From positions 58,189 through 112,430 of the forward strand of contig DINP01000102.1 of the NCBI GenBank assembly GCA_002426025.1: a DNA stretch of 54,242 nt, in the 5' to 3' direction. Below are positions 14,972 to 22,401 of the stretch, piece after piece (within the stretch, counting starts at the first letter, position 1; every line of letters begins with the position of its first letter). The translations under genes and the position numbers were made by a program. The stretch is from Bacteroidales bacterium UBA5537 (GTDB lineage Bacteria; Bacteroidota; Bacteroidia; Bacteroidales; Lentimicrobiaceae). The notes under the pieces were generated by a model. It ran no database searches and was not told where the DNA came from. It saw nothing but the letters and a program-made list of their open reading frames with translations.

Positions 14972-17797
14972 TTATCCGTAAAGAATACCCGAGAAGAGCC
15001 TGAGAAGTGTCTTTTTATCGTAAGGCTTGGCCAGGTAATGCGAGCATCCGTTAGATAAAAGCTTTTCGCGATCGCCCTGCATAGTATAGCCTGTTACTGC
15101 TATTATCGGGGTGTCTTTGTAATTATCGAGGGAGCGTACCTCGTTTGCAATAGACATGCCATTCGGCCCGGCGCCCAGGTTGATATCCATCAGAATGGCG
15201 TCATATTTTTTGCGTTTGATTTTCTCAAGCGCAACATAACCGTTTTCAGCCATTTCTGTGTTACAGAGTTCACGCAGATAAAGCGCTGCCAGGCGACGGT
15301 TTATCTCATTATCCTCAACAATCAGTACTTCAGGAACCGGTCCCCGGCTGAGTCGTTGGGTATTGATAATTTGTACCGGCTCAGGTTCAACGGCAACTTC
15401 AAAGGTATCTGGCAATACATAAGGCAGACCAATATAAAAATCGGAACCCTTGTCGGGAACACTGTCAACCCATAACCTTGCATTGATAAGTCTTGCTATC
15501 TTAACGCATAAGGCAAGCCCCAGACCGCTTCCTTCAAATATCCGCGACAGCCCTTCGCTAACCTGTCTGAACTCCTCAAAAATAAGCTTATGATGTTCAG
15601 GAGCGATGCCAATACCGGTGTCGCTCACCCTGATAATCGCTTCCGATTTATTCTGTGCATTTACGTAAGCACTGACCGATACCCCGCCATCAATAGTGAA
15701 TTTTATGGCATTATCGAGCAGATGATGGAGCAATTGTCCCAGCAGTTTTTCGTCTGCCACAACAGTAATGGTTGGTGGTAAGGCAGTACGCAGGTAAATT
15801 CCCTTGTCGCTTGCGATTGAATGAAGGTTGCGAAGCAATGGAAGGAAAGTTGATTTTACATTGACCGGTTTTATGTTCAGGCTATCAATGTTTGATTCGA
15901 TAGCTGAAAGATCCATAATGGAGTTCAATGTTGACATTAGCCGGTTGGCCGATTTGAAAATGGTTGATGCCATTACTTTAAGGCGCTCATCTTCAAGCTC
16001 CTCGTGCAGTATTTCAGAAAAGCCGAGAATTCCTGTCATAGGAGTTCGTAATTCATGGCTCATGTTAGCCAATAGCGATGATTTGAGCCTGCTCGATTCT
16101 TCAGCTTCGTTTTTAGCGTTCAGTAAGGCTTCATCGCTACCAATGCGTAAGATTGAGAGTGCAATTTGCTCTGAAACGAAGTTCAGTATATTTTTCTCAT
16201 CTTCACCATAAGTGATATCAGGCGTATATGACTGCAATACCAGCACTCCAAGCACGCGATCGTGAGTTTTTAAAGGTATTCCTAGCCAGGATTCAGGTAT
16301 AAGTGCAGGCTTCTGAATGATATGTTCAGAAATCATCAGATCGATGGCCGAGGCTGAAACCAGCAATGGTTCGCCATTGCCTAATACATAACCAATCAGT
16401 CCTTTTCTGGCAGATTCCTGATCGGGTGTTCCTTTCGGATCTATACAGAAAGGAAAGTCAATTTCTTTCGAATTATCATCGCTTAAAGCAACCAGTAAGT
16501 TTGGCGCCGGCATCAGGGAGGCAATTATCTGGTGAATGGCCTCCATAAGGTGCGTAAGGTTGTGTTGCGAATGGATTAACTGTGATATTTGAAATGCTGA
16601 AGCCTTAAGGATTTCTGCTTTTTTCTGGGTTGAAACGTCCTGTATGGTCCCTACCCAGCGACGAAGATTCCCCAGGCTGTCAAATTCGAGTTTGGCTTCG
16701 GTGTACAGATGACGGAGGTTGTTTTTAGTGTCAATTATCCTATAGTCAGCCTGATAGGAATCTGATTTTTCGGTGATGCTATCCTCAATGGTTTTTTTAT
16801 ACCATTTCAGATCATCGGGGTGAACCAATCCGAAATGATATAGTTGGTCAGCCTTTAATTCGGTTTCCGGATTTTCAAGGCCAAGAATCTCGAAAAAATT
16901 CCAGGTGAGGATGGTAGTCTTCTCGCCAAAAGTAGCATCCCAGCTTCCGATGCCCGAAATCTGCTGCATATGCCTGAGGCGCTCCTGATTTAGGTAAAGG
17001 GCTTTTTCAGCTTTTCGCAGGTCGGTAATATCACGGACAATTGCCAGTATCTGGTTTCTCTCAACCGAAACAAGACGGTATTCAAGAAATCTTGTTTCAC
17101 CACCAAATTCAATATTATCGTAAAAGGTACTTGGGTTGCCTGACTTATTTATATCACTGAATTTCTCATATATCTTTGATGATTTTTCAGGAAGAATCTG
17201 GTGTAGGTTTTTATTCTTTAACATCCATCCCAGATGGGAGACAGGGAAATTGGGGTTCTGATGCACTTCAATAACATTCGCTTCGCTATCAAACAGTATC
17301 AATAGATCGGGTATGGTTTCAAGTATGGCTTTGTTACGTTGGGCTATATCGGTGAGCTTGTTGTGTATTTTGGTATCAGAAGTATGTCCGTTTGACTTTA
17401 AATTACTCAGTTCCTGGTTTGTAAACGGGTAAAATTGAATCAGATCCAGTTGGATTCCGGCTGATGGTGAAACGGTACTTTTACTTACATGGCAATAAAC
17501 TTCAGATCCGTCACTAAGCCTGATTATCGTGGTAAATTTCTGAGAATCGTTTATTGATTTGTATTCAAAAGATTGATCAGATGATAAAGATATCAATTCT
17601 GATAAGGGGACATTGGTTAATTCTTCGCTACTATAGCCGGTAAGGCTGGTGAATGTACCATTAACGAGCTGAATTGCCCCCGTCTTATCGGTCAATAAGG
17701 CTGCAGCCTGGTAAAAATTTATCCAGTCTGATGTGGTAATAGATTGAACTTCCTGATCGCCCCGGTCTTTGCGCTCTAACATGCTGGATGTCATCAA
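14972..17797 (-). CDS. Hybrid sensor histidine kinase / response regulator (PAS-PAS-PAS-GAF-HK-REC)
   Basis: 941 aa, no TM segments, so a cytosolic sensor. Order: PAS at about 25-130 (LTDKTGAIQLVNGTF), a second PAS at about 155-265, a PAS/PAC at about 285-395 (WVGTIQDVS), a GAF at about 400-555, HisKA at about 570-640 with SSLLANMSHELRTPMTGIL (phospho-His), HATPase at about 685-800 (LDNAIKFT, VSDTGIGIA, GSGLGLAL) and a receiver at about 825-940 (VLIVEDNEINRR, ILMDINLG, LAKPYDKK). All catalytic boxes look intact. It has no partner regulator next to it; the C-terminal receiver has no output domain, so a phosphorelay is likely. The ligand is unknown. Confidence 0.94.
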   Translation of the reverse strand: MMTSSMLERKDRGDQEVQSITTSDWINFYQAAALLTDKTGAIQLVNGTFTSLTGYSSEELTNVPLSELISLSSDQSFEYKSINDSQKFTTIIRLSDGSEVYCHVSKSTVSPSAGIQLDLIQFYPFTNQELSNLKSNGHTSDTKIHNKLTDIAQRNKAILETIPDLLILFDSEANVIEVHQNPNFPVSHLGWMLKNKNLHQILPEKSSKIYEKFSDINKSGNPSTFYDNIEFGGETRFLEYRLVSVERNQILAIVRDITDLRKAEKALYLNQERLRHMQQISGIGSWDATFGEKTTILTWNFFEILGLENPETELKADQLYHFGLVHPDDLKWYKKTIEDSITEKSDSYQADYRIIDTKNNLRHLYTEAKLEFDSLGNLRRWVGTIQDVSTQKKAEILKASAFQISQLIHSQHNLTHLMEAIHQIIASLMPAPNLLVALSDDNSKEIDFPFCIDPKGTPDQESARKGLIGYVLGNGEPLLVSASAIDLMISEHIIQKPALIPESWLGIPLKTHDRVLGVLVLQSYTPDITYGEDEKNILNFVSEQIALSILRIGSDEALLNAKNEAEESSRLKSSLLANMSHELRTPMTGILGFSEILHEELEDERLKVMASTIFKSANRLMSTLNSIMDLSAIESNIDSLNIKPVNVKSTFLPLLRNLHSIASDKGIYLRTALPPTITVVADEKLLGQLLHHLLDNAIKFTIDGGVSVSAYVNAQNKSEAIIRVSDTGIGIAPEHHKLIFEEFRQVSEGLSRIFEGSGLGLALCVKIARLINARLWVDSVPDKGSDFYIGLPYVLPDTFEVAVEPEPVQIINTQRLSRGPVPEVLIVEDNEINRRLAALYLRELCNTEMAENGYVALEKIKRKKYDAILMDINLGAGPNGMSIANEVRSLDNYKDTPIIAVTGYTMQGDREKLLSNGCSHYLAKPYDKKTLLRLFSGILYG

Positions 17798-17999
17798 TTA
17801 ACTATGAAATAAATTCGGTTATTGTTTCCCAACTCCCATGTAAAAATAAAAAAAAATAACTACTTAAACTAAATTCGTTCTTTTTTTGACCAATTCTAAA
17901 TTAGAAAATGATGAAATAGAGTTATCAGATGTTGGACGACAAGGAATTATAGTGAAGAGATATGCTGTTGTGATATTAAATTGATTAGTTGCTCTTTTT

Positions 18000-18719
18000 T
18001 TATCCGACAATATCGTTAATAACTCCTGCTGCACAGAAACAGCCAAATATGGCAGGCATATAGGAGATTGTTCCAACTGTCGATTTTTTATTCAGTTCAC
18101 CTTCTGATAATTGCACAGCCTCGCGTGAAACATCCTCGGGCGAATAAACGGCTTTAAATCCTTTCCAGATGCCGAGTTTGTGAAGGCGTTTGCGCATATA
18201 ATAAGCAAGTTTGCAGTTATTGGTTTTTGAGATATCGGCAATTTTTACCTGCATGGGATCAAACTTTCCACCGGCCCCCATCGAACTGATAAGTGGCATC
18301 CCTAGCCGGATTGTATGGTAAATCAGGTAAACTTTTGGTGAAAGTGTGTCTATTGCGTCCACCACATAATCGTAGCCTTCTTCAAGAATTTCGATCATCC
18401 TCTCGTCCTTAATGTATTCTGCAATTGCATTAATTTTAAGTTCGGGATTGATATCGAGTAATCGTTCAGTTATTATTTCGGTTTTTGGTTTTCCGGTTGT
18501 GCTGATTAATGCTGGCAATTGCCTGTTGCGGTTGGTGGCATGCACCGTGTCGCCATCAACGATGGTAATTCGGCCGATGCCTGCTCTTACAAGCTGCTCG
18601 GCAGCATAGGCGCCTACTCCACCCAGTCCTGCAACCAATATATGGGCATTTTGCAGGCGCTCCATTTTTTGATCGCCTAGTAATAATCGGGTGCGTGCCT
18701 GCCAGTTCTCCTGTCCCAT
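18000..18719 (-). CDS. tcdA: tRNA threonylcarbamoyladenosine dehydratase
   Basis: 239 aa from the ATG at 18719. It is an E1-like ATP-dependent enzyme that cyclises t6A37 of ANN-decoding tRNAs to ct6A. Motifs: VAGLGGVGAYAAEQLVRAGIG (nucleotide-binding), DGDTVHATNRNRQLPA (Asp and Arg finger), DAIDTLSPK and the Cys-containing SMGAGGKFDP. The C-terminal STVGTISYMPAIFGCFCA is typical of the family. A longer frame to 18815 is excluded because the TACCTTTG promoter element lies at 18742-18749, downstream of that start. Confidence 0.94.
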   Translation of the reverse strand: MGQENWQARTRLLLGDQKMERLQNAHILVAGLGGVGAYAAEQLVRAGIGRITIVDGDTVHATNRNRQLPALISTTGKPKTEIITERLLDINPELKINAIAEYIKDERMIEILEEGYDYVVDAIDTLSPKVYLIYHTIRLGMPLISSMGAGGKFDPMQVKIADISKTNNCKLAYYMRKRLHKLGIWKGFKAVYSPEDVSREAVQLSEGELNKKSTVGTISYMPAIFGCFCAAGVINDIVG

Positions 18720-18741
18720 GCTGAGTTTTAATTTGATCGGG

Positions 18742-18749
18742 CAAAGGTA
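18742..18749 (-). promoter_or_regulatory. -7 promoter element of tcdA
   Basis: TACCTTTG on the minus strand, 22 bases before the ATG at 18719. It decides the tcdA start. Confidence 0.65.
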
Positions 18750-19012
18750 AAATATAAGAGCTGAAATGTTAGCTCCATTATTGAAAATGGACTGAATAGT
18801 TTGCTGGTTGGGCATTTATACTTATTTTTGAATTTCAATAAACACTACAGTTCCGGCATGGACCGAATTCTTGTCCTTGTTTTCATCGGGTAGCACCCTC
18901 CATTACTTTTTGTCGAAAAAGTATAAATAATATGCCGGCCAGTTAATGTTATTTCTATGTGTTTAGAGGGCAGATTATTAGCCTGATTAATTATTCATCT
19001 AAATAAATCATA

Positions 19013-19825
19013 ATGAATACTGAAAATTTAATTACAGAAATTACCCGTCTTACAGCCGAGTACGGACCCAGACTGATAGGAGCAATTGCCGTTTTTATTA
19101 TTGGTAGCTGGATAATAAAGATATTGACCCGTGGCTTTGGAAAAATTCTCGATAAACGGTCAATTGATTCATCTTTAAAGCCTTTCCTGAAAAGTATTAT
19201 TAGTATTTTATTGAAAATAATGCTGGTAATCAGTGTGTTGGGAATGGTTGGTGTTGAAATGACTTCATTTATTGCGATTCTGGGAGCTGCCGGATTGGCT
19301 GTGGGCCTGGCCCTTTCAGGCACGCTTCAGAATTTTGCCGGTGGGGTTATGATTCTGATTTTTAAACCCTTCAAAGTGGGTGATTTACTTGAAGCGGAAG
19401 GGTACCTTGGAACCGTTAAGGAGATACAGATTTTTAATACAATTCTGGTTACGCCTGATAATAAGACTATTATAATTCCCAATGGCGGCCTTGCCAACTC
19501 ATCTATGACAAACTATTCCACTCAGGAACTCAGAAGGGTTGACTGGACTTTTGGCATTGCATACGGCGATGACGCTGACAAAGCAAAGATGGTTATTAAA
19601 AGATTGTGCGATGAGGATTCAAGGATTCTGAAAGATCCGGAACCGTTTATTGCCTTATCGGCACTGGCTGACAGTTCAGTAAATTTTGCCGTTCGGGCCT
19701 GGGTTAATTCTGGTGATTACTGGGGCGTTTTCTTCGATATGAACGAAAAAATCTACAAAACTTTTGCTAAGGAAGGTTTAAATATACCATTCCCTCAGAT
19801 GGATGTTCATATGATAAAGAGCTAA
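19013..19825 (+). CDS. mscS: Small-conductance mechanosensitive channel, MscS family
   Basis: 270 aa, close to E. coli MscS in length. Three TM helices; TM3 and what follows read ILGAAGLAVGLALSGTLQNF and GGVMILIFKPFKVGD, the MscS pore helix and beta-domain start. The beta-domain (VKEIQIFNTILVTPDNK, IIIPNGGLANS) and the alpha/beta C-terminal domain follow. It opens under hypo-osmotic stress to release solutes. It stands alone. Confidence 0.95.
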   Translation: MNTENLITEITRLTAEYGPRLIGAIAVFIIGSWIIKILTRGFGKILDKRSIDSSLKPFLKSIISILLKIMLVISVLGMVGVEMTSFIAILGAAGLAVGLALSGTLQNFAGGVMILIFKPFKVGDLLEAEGYLGTVKEIQIFNTILVTPDNKTIIIPNGGLANSSMTNYSTQELRRVDWTFGIAYGDDADKAKMVIKRLCDEDSRILKDPEPFIALSALADSSVNFAVRAWVNSGDYWGVFFDMNEKIYKTFAKEGLNIPFPQMDVHMIKS

Positions 19826-20005
19826 AACCGGCTAATCCTGGTTTTTAACATCTTTGGGTTTTATCAATATAGTTGCTATTTGTGTATTACGATGATAGGC
19901 TTCTATCATAAAGAAGTAGCTGATTCGACTCTGCTACTTTCTTTGCACTTCCGCTAGAGGCAAAAATGATGCAATTTGACTTGTCGGAATACCTTTAATA
20001 TTTCC

Positions 20006-20013
20006 TATTTTTG
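20006..20013 (+). promoter_or_regulatory. -7 promoter element of the ZIP transporter gene
   Basis: TATTTTTG, with TTG 22 bases upstream at 19981-19983. It ends 18 bases before the ATG at 20032. Confidence 0.65.
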
Positions 20014-20031
20014 CTATAAAGGATTATAGAT

Positions 20032-20847
20032 ATGAGTTTAGACTTTTTGCTTGAATACAATCCTGTATTCTTGGCTCTGGCAGCTACATTATTTACCTGG
20101 GCTCTCACTGCTTTGGGCTCAGCAATGGTATTTTTCTTTAAAACCATCAATAAAAAAGTTCTCAATTCAATGCTCGGTTTTGCTGCCGGGGTTATGATTG
20201 CGGCGAGTTTCTGGTCGCTGTTGAAACCTGCGATTGAGATGTCGGAAGAAAATGGTTCACTTCCCTGGGTCCCGGCCCTGATAGGTTTCCTTTCCGGAGG
20301 TGCTTTCCTTTTCCTGGTTGATAAAATTCTTCCTCACCTTCACCTTGGTCTTTCAATTGATAAGGCTGAAGGAATCAAGACCTCCTGGCAGAGGAGTGTG
20401 CTGCTGATCCTGGCCATAACACTTCATAATATTCCCGAAGGCCTGGCTGTAGGCGTTGCCTTTGGAGCTCTCGCCAACAACCCTGATACCGGTTTGCTTG
20501 CAGGAGCCATTGCTTTAGCAATAGGAATCGGCCTGCAGAATTTCCCCGAAGGTGCTGCGGTTTCTATCCCGCTAAGGCGTGAAGGCTTTTCGAGGCTCAA
20601 AGCCTTTAATTACGGTCAGTTATCGGGCGTTGTTGAACCAATTGCAGGCGTTCTTGGAGCTTATCTGGTTCTGACCATGACCCCTTTGCTGCCGTATGCC
20701 CTCTCTTTTGCTGCAGGTGCGATGATCTTTGTGGTAGTCGAGGAGTTAATCCCTGAATCGCAAACCGGTAACGAAACCGACTTGTCAACGGTAGGAGCCA
20801 TGCTTGGATTTGCTACAATGATGGTTCTTGATGTGGCTTTGGGTTAA
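20032..20847 (+). CDS. ZIP-family divalent metal transporter
   Basis: 271 aa with about eight TM helices. The two signature helices of the GufA/ZupT branch are intact: ITLHNIPEGLAVGVAFGAL and GIGLQNFPEGAAVSIPLRREG, with the His/Asn and Glu residues that form the binuclear metal site. ZIP proteins move Zn, Fe or Mn toward the cytosol. A short loop with HLHLG precedes TM4. It has its own promoter and lies far from the efflux island, so it may serve uptake rather than resistance. Confidence 0.93.
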   Translation: MSLDFLLEYNPVFLALAATLFTWALTALGSAMVFFFKTINKKVLNSMLGFAAGVMIAASFWSLLKPAIEMSEENGSLPWVPALIGFLSGGAFLFLVDKILPHLHLGLSIDKAEGIKTSWQRSVLLILAITLHNIPEGLAVGVAFGALANNPDTGLLAGAIALAIGIGLQNFPEGAAVSIPLRREGFSRLKAFNYGQLSGVVEPIAGVLGAYLVLTMTPLLPYALSFAAGAMIFVVVEELIPESQTGNETDLSTVGAMLGFATMMVLDVALG

Positions 20848-20868
20848 ATAACCGGAAATCTTATTTAA
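20844..20868. terminator. AT-only inverted repeat between convergent genes
   Basis: TTAAATAA-9 nt-TTATTTAA overlaps the ZIP stop codon and sits before the 3' end of the convergent membrane-protein gene. The stem has no G-C pairs, so termination would be weak. Confidence 0.35.
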
Positions 20869-20889
20869 CAAGTTAGCAATATCTATCTA

Positions 20890-22155
20890 TCAGTTGCCGG
20901 TCTGACTTTTCCATCTCAGTTTCTCCAGGATTTTAACATCTTCCCATGATACAAGACTGATAAAAGCCAGCATAACCCCGCTGATTGATATCGCGAGAAT
21001 CCTGTATGTGTACCAGAAATGACCTGATGAATGGTTGGCTGTGGCAAAATACCAGATGAACGGTAAGAAAGCTACCGACAGGTATAATAAGGCATGCTTT
21101 GTACCTTTGCGATTGAAGTGAAAAATTGCCGGAACTAATAAAGCCAAAAGGATCAGGTTGATAAAGACTAAAGGTAATTGATTGAAATTCAGATTTATTG
21201 CAGACAAACGGCTGTCGTTTACAGATTGAGAGCGTAGGCTTATCTGTTGCTGAACATCAGTAAACAGGTTAAAATCAACCAAAGGAGCCGAAATCCCCCA
21301 TTTTATTGCCCACAAAGAGATGTATCCAATCGCCCACAAAGCTCCCATTGTTACAAGCTGTCTGAATGAAACCCAAAATGGTTTTTCGGTGTTTTTTGCA
21401 TCCAGACTTATCCAGATCAGAGCCGGAATGCCGCAGGTAAGTAGCGGTGCAGTGAGCAGGTCAAAATAGGATGTAACACCACCAATAATAAAAAAGAGCA
21501 GGAATACTGAGTCCGGATTTTTATTAAACCTGCCAATCAGAAATATACCAGAAACCAAACTGATTATTAAAACCGGCGAAAGTTGCATTGAGAACTGCAT
21601 GATGTAAATATTGACAAAGAAAAGTCCGGATAATATGGCCAATGTTTTAAGGACGCCTGTTCTTCTGTAGAGCACAATTGTAAAAACTGAAATCAGTAAT
21701 GATGTCAGGAGATAGATTATCCATTTAAGTTCATTATAATTCGTAAACAGGAAGAAGTAGCGGTAGAAAAAAGTATTTCCGTGCCAGTATCGGGCATAAT
21801 TAATATTTGGTTTGAGGGTGTTGTTATGAATATTGTATTTTAAATTATGCCATTGCGAAATGTATTTACCATTCTGCATTCTGCTTCTGCCCATCAAAGC
21901 AGACTTTAGTGGCTCCTGATTGTCAATGGTGTAAATCATATTCGTAATCAGCCCATCCATAGCATAATCGAGGCTGTGTTTCTGGCCATCAATCATAGGT
22001 TCTGGGTAATCAATAAGACAGTCTACATAACGTATACTTTGCTCGATATTTTTTCTGATTGGTGCATCTGGCAACAAGCTTGAGATAAATGAGAAGGTAA
22101 AAAAAAGTAAAATCAGGATTATAAATGTTTTCAGGTACTTTAAAACTTCTTTCAT
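20890..22155 (-). CDS. Polytopic membrane protein of unknown function
   Basis: 421 aa from the ATG at 22155; the longer frame to 22347 runs through an octamer repeat array and is unlikely to be coding. TM1 is at about residues 8-28. A 120-residue hydrophilic segment follows (SIRYVDCLIDYPEPMIDG, GRSRMQNGKYISQWHNL, YARYWHGNTFFYRYFF) and then about nine hydrophobic helices. The single early TM, polar loop and multi-helix block resemble GT-C-type glycosyltransferases, but I see no defining catalytic motif. A TACCTTTA element (one mismatch from TAnnTTTG) lies about 40 bases upstream. Confidence 0.7.
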   Translation of the reverse strand: MKEVLKYLKTFIILILLFFTFSFISSLLPDAPIRKNIEQSIRYVDCLIDYPEPMIDGQKHSLDYAMDGLITNMIYTIDNQEPLKSALMGRSRMQNGKYISQWHNLKYNIHNNTLKPNINYARYWHGNTFFYRYFFLFTNYNELKWIIYLLTSLLISVFTIVLYRRTGVLKTLAILSGLFFVNIYIMQFSMQLSPVLIISLVSGIFLIGRFNKNPDSVFLLFFIIGGVTSYFDLLTAPLLTCGIPALIWISLDAKNTEKPFWVSFRQLVTMGALWAIGYISLWAIKWGISAPLVDFNLFTDVQQQISLRSQSVNDSRLSAINLNFNQLPLVFINLILLALLVPAIFHFNRKGTKHALLYLSVAFLPFIWYFATANHSSGHFWYTYRILAISISGVMLAFISLVSWEDVKILEKLRWKSQTGN

Positions 22156-22263
22156 CTCAGATATTTTGTTCTTCTTGTTTAATATTTTTTGCTGCGATAA
22201 AGGTACATTATTAAAAGATTCTGATAAATGAACTGTGATTACCTTAAGTTTCTGCAAACTTTT

Positions 22264-22303
22264 GGGAAAATGGGAAAATGGTAAAATGGGAAGATGGGTA
22301 TGT
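22264..22303. repeat. Octamer array upstream of the membrane-protein gene
   Basis: Five consecutive 8-mers on the plus strand: GGGAAAAT twice, GGTAAAAT, GGGAAGAT, GGGTATGT. Together with the heptamer array at 22352-22400 it fills much of this spacer. Confidence 0.75.
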
Positions 22304-22351
22304 TTCAGATAATCCGAAATCCTCCCCCGATAGCTCTGGTGCTGCAATTCA

Positions 22352-22400
22352 ATATCATAATTAAAATATTTAATCGTAAATCATAAATCCGAAGTCTGCA
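22352..22400. repeat. Degenerate heptamer array 3' of the FAD/Fe-S dehydrogenase gene
   Basis: Seven 7-mers in one phase: ATATCAT, AATTAAA, ATATTTA, ATCGTAA, ATCATAA, ATCCGAA, GTCTGCA. It ends one base before the stop codon (22402-22404) of the minus-strand dehydrogenase. Confidence 0.6.
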
Positions 22401-22401
22401 A

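Noticed and set aside
17864..18076. 70-aa minus-strand frame after tcdA
   Set aside because: Overlaps the tcdA 3' end in another frame and looks like random AT-rich translation.
18720..18815. N-terminal extension of TcdA
   Set aside because: It would include the TACCTTTG promoter element and has no family similarity.
22156..22347. N-terminal extension of the polytopic membrane protein
   Set aside because: It runs through the octamer array and over the predicted promoter; the ATG at 22155 starts a normal first TM helix.
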